Shown here: positions 11,401 through 22,146 of the stretch, one piece after another
Layout of the letters: each line of letters begins with the position of its first letter
How positions within the stretch are numbered: the first letter of the stretch is position 1
Assembly: GCA_018350325.1 (NCBI GenBank)
Contig: JAEVLN010000001.1
Coordinates: 1,725,501-1,789,500 of the forward strand
Length of the DNA: 64,000 nucleotides
Source of the DNA: Globodera rostochiensis
Taxonomy: Eukaryota > Nematoda > Chromadorea > Rhabditida > Heteroderidae
Reading direction: 5' to 3'
The notes under the pieces: generated by a model
Seen by the model: the letters and a program-made list of their open reading frames with translations, nothing else
The model's database searches: none
Told to the model about the DNA's origin: nothing
Translations under genes and position numbers: made by a program

Positions 11401-14400
11401 AGCGTCTCGGAGGGCATGCCCCGGGGTGCATAAAATTGTCAGGGAAATTTGAATCGTCCCGGAGGGCATGCCCCGGGTGTATAAAATTGTCAGGGAAATT
11501 TAAAGTGTCCCGGAGGGCATGCCCCGGGGTGCATAAATTTGTCAGGGAAATTTAAAGTGTCCCGGAGAGCATAAATTTGTCAGGGAAAATGCCCCGGAGG
11601 GTATAAATTTGTCAGGAAAATTTAAAGCGTCCCGGAGGGCATACATTTGTCAGGGAAAGTGCCCCGGAGGGTATAAATCTGTCAGGAAAATTTAAAGTGT
11701 CCGGAGGGCATAAATTTGTCAGGGAAATTTAAAGCGTCTCGGAGGGCATGCCCCGGGGTGCATAAAATTGTCAGGGAAATTTAAAGTGTCCCGGAGGGCA
11801 TGCCCCGGGGTGCATAAATTTGTCAGGGAAATTTAAATCGTCCCGGAGGGCATGCCCCGGGGTGTATAAAATTGTCAGGGAAATTTAAAGTGTCCCGGAG
11901 GGCATGCCCCGGGGTGCATAAATTTGTCAGGGAAATTTAAAGTGTCCCGGAGAGCATAAATTTGTCAGGGAAAATGCCCCGGAGGGTATAAATTTGTCAG
12001 GAAAATTTAAAGCGTCCCGGAGGGCATGCCCCGGGGTGCATAAAATTGTCAGGAAAATTTAAAGCGTCCCGGAGGGCATGCCCCGGGGTGCATAAATTTG
12101 TCAGGGAAATTTAAAGTGTCCCGGAGAGCATAAATTTGTCAGGGAAAGTGCCCCGGAGGGTATAAATCTGTCAGGAAAATTTAAAGTGTCCGGAGGGCAT
12201 AAATTTGTCAGGGAAATTTAAAGCGTCTCGGAGGGCATGCCCCGGGGTGCATAAAATTGTCAGGGAAATTTAAAGTGTCCCGGAGGGCATGCCCCGGGGT
12301 GCATAAATTTGTCAGGGAAATTTAAATCGTCCCGGAGGGCATGCCCCGGGGTGTATAAAATTGTCAGGGAAATTTAAAGTGTCCCGGAGGGCATGCCCCG
12401 GGGTGCATAAATTTGTCAGGGAAATTTAAAGTGTCCCGGAGAGCATAAATTTGTCAGGGAAAATGCCCCGGAGGGTATAAATTTGTCAGGAAAATTTAAA
12501 GCGTCCCGGAGGGCATGCCCCGGGGTGCATAAAATTGTCAGGAAAATTTAAAGTGTCCCGGAGGGCATGCCCGGGGTGCATAAATTTGTCAGGAAAAAAG
12601 TGCCCCGGAGGGCATAATTAAGGCGCCCTGGAGGCAATAAAATTGTCGGGGAAATTTAAAAAGAAAAAAAAACATTGCCTGAAGGACAATGTTTTGCCGG
12701 CGTCCACCACGCCCTGGTTGTCGGCGTTCACTTGCAGAAAGGCCTGGGACGGCGAGCGGCCTGCCTCCACGTACAGTGACGTGTAAATGGGCGAGTTGGT
12801 GAAATTGTTTTGCCCGGACCGGTCATAAGAAGCCTCCACACGGGCATTTGTGCAGTTTAGCGGGGGCTGTCATCAGCGGGAATTTTTTAAAGAAATTCCA
12901 CACCAAACAAAAAAAATTTCGATTCAGAAAGCCAAAATCAATGAAAATTTCAAATTTAGAAGCATGCCAAAAGCGGAAAACATTGAAACTTTGCTTGGTC
13001 AGCATGCCAAAGTCGGTCAAAGCTTGGCCCCAGAGGGTCTCAAAATTGAAAACTGCTCGAGATTCTCGAAGTTTGAGGCTTGTACTGCTCCAAATACTAG
13101 CTTACCAGCAGTTGCAGCATGGCCGTCCCGTGGGCATCAAGCTCCAGCACTTTGACCTGCATTACAAGGATATAATGGGAGAATTTATAAAACGATAGAG
13201 TCGCTTCCGGTCCGAAGCCCATGAGCCTAAGCTTCGTCTAAGCTATGCTTAGGCTTAAGCTAGTTTAGGCTTAGGCCTAAGCCTAACAAACCCCAAGCCA
13301 GGGTGGCTTAAGCCTAAGCTAGGCTTAATCTTTTAGCTTCAGTACGGGACTGAATCGGCATTCAGAGTGGGATTCGGACCGGTAGCTGATAGAGTTGGAG
13401 CTGTATTTTTGGCATTGATATTATTGGTATTGGCAAACTGTTTTGACCTCCTTGTCATCCTGCACCTCGCTCCGGTAGCTTTGTCGAAACTAAAAAAAAC
13501 GTTGAAAAAAAATCGAAAATCCGGTGCAGAACCTGGTAGAAAGTGGTCAACTGCACGCGACGGGGCAACGACGACTTTGCCGGTGTGTCGTCCATTTGCT
13601 TCAGGGCAACCACAACGCCAAAGGGAAGGCCGGGCTTGAACGTGTCGCTCTGCTTGTCCACCTCCAACTTGACGTCACGTGAGTAGGCCGTGAGCTGAAG
13701 AAGTGATCAGAAAATTCAGGGGCTGGTCAGTGATCAGAAAATTCAAGGGCTGATCAGTGATCAGAAAATTCAAGGGCTGATCAGTGACCAGAAAATTCAG
13801 GGGCTGATCAGTGATCAGAAAATTCAAGGGCTGATCAGTGATCAGAAAATTCAGGGGCTGATCAGTGATTAGAAAATTCAGGGGATCAGGGGCTGATCAG
13901 TGATCAGAAAATTCAGGGGCTGATCAGTGATCAGAAAATTCAGGGGCTGATCAGTGATCAGAAAATTCAGGGGCTGATCAGTGATCAGAAAATTCAAGGG
14001 CTGATCAGTCAGGGCTGATCAGTGACCATAAAATTCAAGGGCTGATCAAAGAATTTAACGAAAAATATTTTGAAAACGAATTGTTGTAAATCTGATCACC
14101 TCAACAGTTGCATTTCGCTGCACCTCCGTTAGTTCTTCAGTCACTTCGGCAACCACCTAAACAATTTCTACAGTGTTCAATTGTCTTAAAATTTTGTCTA
14201 AATGTTTGTAGTCCAATTGTCCAAAAGTAGGTTGATTGATTTATACAAAATTTAATGGTTTAGACAAATTATGACTAATTTGTCCTTGTCCTAGAAGAGC
14301 ATTATTTGAAAAGATACAAAAAACTTTTTAGACAAATTGTCCATAGTTTCGTCCAATTGTCCAAAATATGTCTCCCCCCCCCCGCCTCACCTGTATGGTG

Positions 14401-17084
14401 CTGCCGCCCCAGTCCATGATGATTTTGCGCGTACGCAACTCCGAATTGTCAAAGGTCAGCGTGGCCTCGCCCATGCCGTTCAGCTTCACACTGCGCTCAA
14501 TGCCAACCTCGTCCAACTTTGAGCCGCCCTCCACCGACAAGTGCAGTTGCTGGGGCGACCATCGGGGAAAGGGCAAGTCAAGCCGAACCTTGGGGGGTTG
14601 GATTTTCATAAAAAAAACGAATCAGATCACACTAGAGATGCCCGGTCAGATTCAGGGTCACCAAATTTGATCAAACAAAAAGTGCGAAATTTCAGTGTAG
14701 CGGGAGAATGTGACTGATCAGGGTACGGACCAGTAATCCTCTGATCAACAAAGTCCATGTTTGATCAAAAAAATTGTGCCCACATTTTCTTATACACGCA
14801 CTTTGGCTTTGCCCGCGACGCCTTTGCCGTAGGTGTACTTGGCGCTCAACTGGATGGTCAGGTCGTCGTTGATCGTGATGAAGGAGGGCGTTTTGATGTT
14901 CACCTCGAACTTGGGCAGCACATAACTGAAACAACATGTGGACTGATCGATCAATGAAGAATCTCGTAAAATCGTCGATCAAAAAGTACCGAGATTTCGA
15001 TCAAAAATCTCGATCGTCGGAGCTCTAGTCTGATCAATCACTATTCTCGATGTTTAAGAGTTTTACTGTTCCATCCCGTCAAAGCTCCCGGTTGTGCCAA
15101 CTGACCGATCAACAGTGAACTCCTTGGCGAACTTGACCCCTCCGGCGGTTTGCACATGGATTTGCCAGTTGCCCAGCGGTGGCTCCGTGGACAGCTGCAA
15201 CTCGCCCGTGTGTACGCCCTTGCGCAGCTGCAGCTTCGGCATGTTGGCAATACGATTCTGGCTGGGATCGTCCACGTGCACGCTGACCGGCTCCGTGTAC
15301 GGTAGCAGGTCCGGCGTCACCACCAGGATACGGTAATGAACTGTGGAATTTAGTTGGGGAGAAGTCAGGGCCAGATCATCAACATGCCGGCCCTGGGGCC
15401 AGATCATCAACATGCCGGCCCCGGGGGCCTGATCAATGACATGCCGGCCCCGAAGGCCGGGGACTGATCGGAAGTCTTCGTTTTGCTTTTCTTGGCACTA
15501 ATCGTTTTTTGGCCATTCTCTCGAGTCCGATCATTCTCCATAAAATGTTTGATCAGTATGTATTAACCGTATCATCCTAAAGCTCGAGAAAAAAAAAGAG
15601 ATAACAAAGCCACACCGGTTGTGCCCGGCTTGTAGATGGCCTTGTCCGTCTGCACAAAGATGGACACGCTCTTCGGGCTACACTGCAACAGAGAGAATGC
15701 CATCATTAAGCAAAGTTTTAAGCAAAATTATGAATTTTTGGCATTCTTTTAGACTGGGCTGGCGCGCCCGCTTTAAGCTAAATTTTTAAGCCCCTTTGGG
15801 GGGGGGGGGAGTCCGGCGGCGTCGGATGGCGCCGTCGGGGAATATGAACCATAAAAATTTAAATTGCCAAAAACTTAATGACCCAAAAATTTTTGTGGGA
15901 TTTTTTACTTATCAATTCAACTTCGCTTACCTGCACACGTGCACTGTCCTCGAAAATTGTCTTGGAGCTGATCTGAATGAAGCGCCAAATTCAGTGGGGG
16001 GCCCAAATTCTACAAAATCCCCTCGGGGGAGTTTTTAAGCCTCAGGCCTTACCGTTTCCGCCTTCACATAGACACGGTAATCTTCGTCGACCAAAAAACT
16101 TTCCTCCGACAGATTTTCCACCGCCACCGTTTGGGGCATACCTTTGAAAAGCATTGATCAATCAATCAATCAATCAATCAATCGATTGAGAAGGCCCAAT
16201 CCCGACCGGAAGTTCAATTGCCGGGAATTCAAACTTCGAGACTGATCTCTGGCAAAAATGCCCTCCCCCTCAACTGACCGGTCCGAAAGTTGCTGACCAC
16301 CCGTGCGCCCATCGTCTCATTTTTGCTGTCCCTAATCTCCACCCGGACAATGTGATCGGGCTCCGCACTTCGCAAAATGTTCACCGAGACGGCATAAGGC
16401 AGGCCGGGCCGCACAATTTTGGGCGCGATCACCAAATACGAGGCGGAACTGTGACGGGAAAAAAGCAATTACAGTGATTTGTGATCATTAATATTGGATT
16501 TCTTGGGTATGAGCCAATGTTTTATGTTGATCAGACACACACACACATTAATTAACCCAAAAAATTTGGGTCCCTCCCCCGACCCCTAAGGGGACGCAAT
16601 CGAAGGTCCCGTGTGAGGCCCAAAAAATTTGGGTCCCTCCCCGACCCCTAAGGGGACGGCATGTCGGGGACCGGATCGGGGGAAAGTCCCAGAACTGTTA
16701 GCGGGCGGGGAGCACCGGAGACGACATCCCTTCATGGACGGCAGGCAGCATGTTCAGGGATTGTTGCCCTCCGGGGACGGCATGTCGTTGGACAGGGTCT
16801 GGGGATAGGTCCCCCCCCCCAGAAATGCCGTGATATTTGTGCCACACTCACTAATTGTGGAAGGGCGGCATCGGCGGTGTTGTGTGGTGCAACAGATCCG
16901 GCCACATCGGCGGGTCGATTGGCTGTTGTTCAGAGGCCGGTGGAGCTGTACTTGGCGGGAGAGGCGGCAATGTTGGCGGCGCTGTTTGTGCCCGGTGTTG
17001 GCCATTTTGTGCCAACAACAGCCCCGCGAGGGTGGAAAAGACGAGAAAAAACAAAAGGTAAATGATTTGATGCCCCGCGGGCAT
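2449..17084 (-). CDS. tep-1: Thioester-containing protein (alpha-2-macroglobulin/CD109/TEP family)
   Basis: A large secreted or cell-surface protein; the family covalently tags targets or traps proteases in innate immunity. Exons (5'-3'): 17084-16852, 16448-16279, 16141-16053, 15972-15931, 15682-15616, 15340-15106, 14925-14802, 14588-14391, 14156-14100, 13694-13533, 13489-13448, 13156-13106, 12866-12679, 11248-11209, 11152-10973, 10735-10700, 10523-10279, 9837-9780, 9652-9595, one of three alternatives (9362-9206, 8807-8600, 8333-8195), 7725-7629, 7555-7421, 7145-7075, 7000-6748, 6091-5874, 5817-5789, 5719-5637, 5560-5442, 5094-4965, 4908-4855, 4731-4625, 4581-4495, 4442-4366, 4309-4162, 3952-3844, 3786-3637, 3585-3410, 3338-3248, 3125-3036, 2953-2887, 2833-2790, 2727-2449. 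About 1681 residues with the first alternative. Landmarks: signal peptide 1-25, Pro-rich linker to 78, [10 protein letters not shown] near 189, YVLPKFEV near 280, FPETW near 800, GCGEQ near 1098-1102, YDYYDP near 1583. Two GC-AG introns follow the exons ending at 12679 and 4965. Longer than the usual ~1450 because of Pro-rich and Gln-rich inserts. Orthology to C. elegans tep-1 is assumed, not tested. Confidence 0.9.
5142..5385. repeat. GATC-rich duplicated segment in a TEP intron
   Basis: Two diverged copies of a roughly 115-base unit containing TGATCTGATC, ATCTCGAAAACTA and ATCAGAGATCCTGGCTCTC, lying in the intron between exons 5442-5560 and 4965-5094. No coding potential. Confidence 0.7.
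5649..5663 (-). other. Thioester motif GCGEQ of the TEP protein
   Basis: In the exon at 5637-5719 the reading frame gives [10 protein letters not shown]. In this family the Cys and Gln form the internal beta-cysteinyl-gamma-glutamyl thioester. All key residues are present, so the protein should be thioester-competent, unlike family members that have lost the Cys. Confidence 0.92.
6148..6690. repeat. TGATCAGTCCTTAATT tandem array in a TEP intron
   Basis: About 20 short units (near 27 bases: TGATCAGTCCTTAATTCTAAG plus a few variable bases) arranged in a higher-order period of about 105 bases, repeated about five times. It lies in the intron between exons 6748-7000 and 5874-6091. Not CRISPR: the stretches between repeats are themselves repeated. 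Confidence 0.8.
7148..7385. repeat. Tandem repeat with TGATCACTTTACCC in a TEP intron
   Basis: Five to six diverged copies of a unit with AATTAATTGTCTGATCACTT followed by TACCCAAAATTG, between exons 7421-7555 and 7075-7145. It ends in a short (ATTCA)n run. Confidence 0.75.
8195..8333 (-). other. TEP alternative bait exon C
   Basis: 139 bases, phase 1 in (acceptor ending TGATCAG) and phase 2 out (AAAAG|GTCAAA). It encodes an Ala/Arg-rich stretch followed by RFPETWLW and DLNTK. It is the copy nearest the shared downstream exon. Its frame stays open past the donor, so the 3' border rests on the phase match with A and B. Confidence 0.7.
8600..8807 (-). other. TEP alternative bait exon B
   Basis: 208 bases with the same entry (phase 1) and exit (phase 2, AG|GTGTGC) as exon A, preceded by a pyrimidine-rich acceptor ending in CTGCAG. 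It encodes an Arg/Pro-rich stretch with a five-proline run and then KHFPEAWIW, homologous to the FPETW exit of the bait region. The variable part is unrelated to A and C and is the longest of the three (about 69 residues). Confidence 0.75.
9206..9362 (-). other. TEP alternative bait exon A
   Basis: 157 bases, entering in phase 1 (after the exon at 9595-9652) and leaving in phase 2 (donor AG|GTGGTG). It encodes a variable Ala/Ser-rich stretch followed by QHFPETWVW. The downstream exon 7629-7725 starts with the single base that completes AGC. The length is not a multiple of three, so adding exon B or C as well would break the frame. Confidence 0.75.
11285..12655. repeat. 1.4-kb minisatellite in a TEP intron
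   Basis: Roughly 27 tandem copies of a unit near 50 bases with core TTTGTCAGGGAAATTTAAAG then CCCGGAGGGCATGCCCCGGG and GTGCATAAA. Some copies lack the second half, giving a higher-order pattern (blocks near 11,290-11,640 recur near 11,640-12,100 and 12,130-12,500). It fills the intron between exons 12679-12866 and 11209-11248, which begins with a GC donor. A shorter relative lies at about 55150-55285. Confidence 0.85.
13205..13330. repeat. Self-complementary TTAGGC/GCCTAA cluster
   Basis: A short run of AGGCTTAAGC and CTTAGGCCTAAG palindromes in the intron upstream of exon 13106-13156. TTAGGC is the nematode telomere hexamer, but these copies are irregular and alternate in orientation, so this is better read as a small palindromic cluster than as interstitial telomere sequence. 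Confidence 0.5.
13697..14048. repeat. TGATCAGTGATCAGAAAATTC tandem array in a TEP intron
   Basis: About eleven copies of a 31-base unit with core CTGATCAGTGATCAGAAAAT followed by TCAGGGG or TCAAGGG, between exons 14100-14156 and 13533-13694. Each unit holds overlapping TGATCA palindromes. Confidence 0.85.
15360..15470. repeat. Short GATCATCAACATGCCGGCCC repeat in a TEP intron
   Basis: About four diverged units of roughly 30 bases built on CCAGATCATC, AACATGCCGGCCC and GGGGCC, in the intron upstream of exon 15106-15340. Confidence 0.6.
16555..16800. repeat. CCCCGACCCCTAAGGGGACG repeat in TEP intron 1
   Basis: Direct repeats of AAAAAATTTGGGTCCCTCCC followed by CGACCCCTAAGGGGACG, then diverged ggggacggcatg units. 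Located between exons 16852-17084 and 16279-16448. Confidence 0.6.
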
Positions 17085-19643
17085 TTTGTTTGCGCGGAAG
17101 AAGCAGCAGAAGCAGCTGAGTGATCTGACAAAACTCGTTGGTGGTGATTGATCAAAAAAGCAAATAAATATGTAAGCAGTCCACAGAGATGATATAATTT
17201 CTCGTGGACCGAAATATTTGAATGTGATCAAATAATGGTAGTACGGTATTAAATTGAATCGGAAAATGACGCCTCGGGGGCCGATTTTCATGGCGATCAG
17301 CGCGGGTCAGCTCCGATTGACCCCCCCCCCCCCCACGAGTTTGATTATAAAAGTTGCGCAACAAAATGATTAATTTGTGACACATTCATTCATCCCGAAA
17401 ACGGCTAATGAACGAATGAATGAATGCTTATAAATGGGCTAAGCCGCCCGAGACGAGGCGGGCCTTGTCCCCACCCTAATTAGGCAAATGTGCTTCAAAA
17501 TGCAAGCAAATTTAGTTGAGTAAAACGAACAAAATCGTTGGTTAGGTAAATGAATTGAACAAATTGCATAAAAGCAACCGGATTTTCATCCCTAAAAATC
17601 CAAAAAAATTTTAACGGGCCCGCCGGTTAACGGGGGGGGGGTATCCGGCAGTGATCGGAGATTGGATAACATCCGGACTTGTCAGAGCCAATTTAATTGT
17701 CCGAAAAAAGTAAAATCGATTGAAAATGCCGCACGGTAATCCAAAAACCATCATATTTCGTGCTATTGAGCATGCAAAGTTCAAAAAAAGGGTTTAAAAT
17801 CCGGGGGCTATATTAGCATTAATGTAGCATTTGTGCCACAATTCCATGCCCGGCGGGGGGGGGGGGGGGAGGGGGGACAAATAAACAAATACATAAAACT
17901 GAACAAATTATGTGGGGAGGGCTCCTCTTTTCTGTTTTTTGTTTTTGTTGACGCAACTGACTCGAAAAATGGGGGGGGGGGGGACGGGGGAGGTGGGCGG
18001 ATTGGCCTAATTGTCCACGACGACGGCATGTGAAAGAGTGGACTGAAAGTGTTGGCGGAAGAGAGTGTATAATAATAAACGTAAACAGAGCCCCCCCCCC
18101 CCCCAAGGCATAAAAGTCGAAATTGCCGAAATGAGTTGGATTTTAGAAATGCCAGAATTTTCGTGATTTTCGTGTGCAGAATGAATGGGCCCCGCCGGTA
18201 GCGCGGGATTATCCGGGACAAAACAACAAAAAAATTCCGGGGAGCATTCTCAAAATTTGTCCCCCCCCCCCGGGGGCCCGGGATCAATCAATCAATATAT
18301 GGAAACGGGAACGGAAATTCCCGCGCCAAAAACGGGCAAAAATTGCCAACATTCCGTGCGCAACTCAAAAATTGATGGCGTCCGTCCCAAATCGGGTGGG
18401 AGGGGGGGGGGGGATTTGGAAGAACGCACTTTCTTAAATAAACGAACCAACGGAATGAACGCGCGCAAATTGAACACAAAAATTGTCCGAATTTTTGGAG
18501 TGGACGACGGGCGGGCGGCATGGCGCCCGCCGCCGCGTTGTGAAGTGTGTGTATTTTGCAAAGCAAAAAAACATATTTTTGTTCGTGGTTTGGCGATGAA
18601 CGAACGATGGAATGAATGCTACTGGCGTGATTAATGGAAATGGATGGGGATTGGATGATGATGATGGATGGTGACGACGACCACGACGACGTGATGAACA
18701 CAAAATGCGCCCGGGGCGATTGACGCGGATGAGGACACTTGGCTTCGCGCATGCCTATCGTCGTCGTCGTGGTCGTCCCCTCAGGGTGCGGCGCGCGCTT
18801 CTTGACCGACCGAGAAGACCATCTTGACTGAATGAGTGCCATTCAAATCAACGGGGGGAGGGGGTGACGGCGGTGGCGGCACTGGCCTCCCCGTCGGGCA
18901 TCATCATCATCTCATCGACGACCTCGAGACGGACGGAAGGGCGGGCGAGGTGCTGAATGCGCGGCCCTCACTCTCAAACATTTGTAAAAACAACAGCGCC
19001 ACCATCAACAACCATTATTTTTCGGGCAGTTCAGTTCAGATCGGGGAATTGAATTGAAGTGGGTCTGAGAGCGCGCCTCAAAGGATTTCCCCTGGGGGGG
19101 GGGTGGGGGGTGGGGGGGGCGAAGGGTTCGATTGCGGTCATTCAAAGGAGTCCGTCCAGTCAGTCGATGATGCCTTCGGGGGTTGGGGAATGAATTCTGG
19201 GTCAGTTGCACACAGCGCGAGCAAATGGGCGACAATTAAAGCGCACCCGAGGGGGGCGGGGGGAGGTTTATATGCAAGTGTTATGGGCGCCGGAGGGGAA
19301 GGGGGGGGGATAAAGCGAGTTTTGGTTTCACAACAAGGACAAGCATTTTTTGAAGGAATTTCCATCAATCAATGCGCTCGTTGATAGTGTCCAATTCATA
19401 GTTAGGATTCCGGGGGCTGACATCAATAAATTCAAACAAAAAATGTCCGTCCGGTTATACCATTAAAAGTTCGAGTTTCAGACCCGCATGTTCGAACAAC
19501 TTTGTCCAAGCTTAGGAGGTTACCTATGGCATTTTGTGCCTTTTTCAAAAATTGGCAAATTCGAATATTCCGTCTTTAAACATCGTGCCCTTACACTGAA
19601 ATCCTGTTCGAATTTGAGTTTGGGGAGTTAAATATTTAAACTA

Positions 19644-19782
19644 GGGTTGGTCCCCGAACCCACCCCGAACCTCGACCCCGAAAAATTTGGTCGTCCCCGA
19701 CCCCGACATTGCCAACCCCGACCCCGACATTGCCAACCCCGACCCCGACATTGCCAACCCCCGAGGGGTCGGGGACCAACCC
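19644..19782. repeat. Small element with inverted ends and internal tandem repeats
   Basis: Left end GGGTTGGTCCCCGA (19644-19657) and right end TCGGGGACCAACCC (19769-19782) are perfect reverse complements. Inside are four copies of a roughly 21-base unit, CCCCGACATTGCCAA. Flanking ATTTAAAC occurs on both sides, a possible target-site duplication. The right end and the internal unit resemble the large array at 52648-54070. Confidence 0.65.
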
Positions 19783-21111
19783 CAATTTAAACCCCCTAAA
19801 TGGACGACATGACAAGAGTTTAGAGTGGTAATCGGTCGCGTAATTCTGCGAATGAATGATTGTGAGGAGGGGGCACAGCATTTGTTGTACATATTTATGC
19901 ATTTTTGGATGGATTAAAGGGCCCGAATGAATGAATCATTTTCAATCATTTTCCATTCGTTCGTCGAATTACGGACGGCCGGGGGGGGGAGGGCAAAACA
20001 ACAAAATATGCAAAAACAACGACGGCAAAACATCGGACGATGGGGGGGGGGGGTGAATTGGCCCCATTTTTGGGAAAAAATGATCACATGAATTTTTGTG
20101 GAGAATGAAAAGTATGGAAAAATTTTAAGGAAAAATATGGAAAATCCGGCAATTGTCCACAAAATGGGAGTCCAGAAAAACATGAAATAAAATATAAAAG
20201 GTAATTAAGGTAATTTGGGTACCCGAGAGGTTCGAGACTGACAATAATTAACCAAACTTTCCCTCCAAAACTCGGGATAACCCGGTGTTGGCCCAAATAT
20301 GTTCAACAACGTTGGCTGAGAAAGAAAAAGTTTTAGACAAATTTATTGAAACCGTTTTTAAATTATCATTTTCCCAAAGAAAATTGGCCTCAGCGGCGCC
20401 TGATCAAAATGCCGATAAGCACAGACAGCGCCATGAAATTTTAAAATATTAAATTTGTTAAGAATTTCTGTTCCATTTGGCGCTGGAACTGGTACTGCTG
20501 GTACTATTATGTACCCATTTTGTGTCAATTACAAAATTCAAAAAGTGTCCATTCCCCCCACCACCACCAAACCTTCCGTCCAACTGAGCTTGATGAAGCT
20601 GAAAATGTGTGCTGGAGCAGAAACAAAAAGTGTGTGTGGACTGTGGGGACACAAAGGGCTGGAAGAGGGGGGGGGGATTTCGAAGACGCCGGGGGGTGGG
20701 GGGACGCCGGGGGGGGGGGGGGGGGACGCCGGGGGGGGGGAGCCAATTGCGTTCCCTCCTCTCCCCCTTTACCTCCCCCCAACCCACAACAACAACCTCA
20801 GCTCATCTCACCTTACCCCCCCCCCCAAGTTCTAATCGATTGGGGGGATGGGATGTGCGGAGCAAATGGAGCGAAATGAAAGGTTTTGTTGGACGATGGA
20901 AGAACCCTCCGCCCCCCAAGCACAGGGATCAAAGGCCGAGGGGGGCACAAATGTTTTTATAGGATGAGATGAGACAGCCCCCGAGGGGTGGGGGGTGGGG
21001 GGCTGACGAATGACTCAACTCCGATCACTTTCATTTGAATTGGACCAATGGCCAATGTGCGATGTTTACAATATTGAATGTTTAGTGGGAATGCATTCAG
21101 TGGAATTCGAC

Positions 21112-21215
21112 GACTGCGGGGATGGCAGATCGGGGACGGGCACCGTCGGGGATAGCAGATCGGGGACGGGCACCGTCGGGGATAGCAGATCGGGGACGGG
21201 CATTGTCGGGTTGGA
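21112..21215. repeat. Three-copy 30-bp repeat
   Basis: Units of GATAGCAGATCGGGGACGGG followed by CACCGTCGGG, three times in tandem in intergenic DNA. GGGGACGGGC is reminiscent of other GGGGAC-rich repeats in the window. Confidence 0.7.
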
Positions 21216-22146
21216 AAACCGGGGATCCCACGAATTCGGAGCTGATGCTGATCACATTTGTGGGGGGAGATCATCCCTGTTAAGCAATTTCAAAATAAGA
21301 TTGTCATTTTTGCTGATGATGAGAAGGAGGAGGAGGGAGACGAGAACAGTTAAATGGAAGCGATGAATGAATGCGACGAATACTAACTAACTAACTAACA
21401 TCTACCTCATCATCAGCAGCAGCAAGCAATTGGATGAGGTGGTGGAAGTTATGGGGGGGGGGGGAATGGAAGAGAAAGTGCCGCTTCAAGGTCATGGCGA
21501 TGGATGGGGCATCCACCACGAACGAATGGACGGGACGTGGGGGGGGGGGGGTGAAGACGGACGGATTATGGGGGAAGGAATGTGAAGAAAGTGCCCGTCT
21601 TACATTTGTGCTCACCATTCGGTCGGTGTGCCCGACGATCGTCAGAACCCCCCCCCCCCCCCTCCACCAAATCCGTCCCATTCAACGCCATCGCCACTCA
21701 TTGCCACCTAATCATCATCAGCATCATCCCCATCCCCCCCCCGTCCATTGCATGAATGGGGGGGGGGATGATTTTTTAGACTCAGATTGACTGCAAATGT
21801 CGAGAGCGATCAGTGTGACATTTATGAGATTGAGCAATGCTATGCCAAATTCTTCATTCAAAAATAGGCGGAATTTCAGACGAGCAAATGTCAAATCAAA
21901 GACTGAATCACTTTGAATTCTTGACTATATTGAATACCCAGTGTGCTTGCTCAATACCATTTTTTAAATCTTTATTTGTTTATGACTAGTTAACAATAAT
22001 CTCACAATTAGATACAAATGATATGAAGTGATATGGTAAAATACAATAATATTAAAATAATTAATTGTGCGTGTGAGGGAAAGGGTTGGGAGTTGTTCTA
22101 TCATCCGTCGTTGTCGTCGTGTATTTGCCGCCTTCATGATTCGATT

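Larger units (their letters stand above)
17085..22146. other. Gene-poor G-tract-rich intergenic region
   Basis: Between two minus-strand genes: the 5' flank of the TEP gene and the 3' flank of the USP gene. I find no exon chain with conserved motifs or plausible splice phases. Open frames here are Gly/Pro/His-rich products of simple sequence. Runs of 8-16 G on the plus strand recur (near 17632, 17857, 17970, 18404, 19090, 19981, 20041, 20710, 21454, 21539). Two small repeats are listed separately. The TEP promoter must lie just above 17084, but no motif was identified. Confidence 0.55.

Noticed and set aside
13205..13330. Interstitial telomere repeat (TTAGGC)
   Set aside because: Copies are irregular and in mixed orientation, unlike a telomere-derived tract.
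17808..18842. Pro/His-rich and Arg-rich frames on the minus strand
   Set aside because: Products of G/C homopolymers and short repeats, with no conserved motif and no splice partners.
20455..20962. Overlapping Gly/Pro-rich frames on both strands
   Set aside because: They depend on poly-G runs whose length is unstable; no sign of coding constraint.
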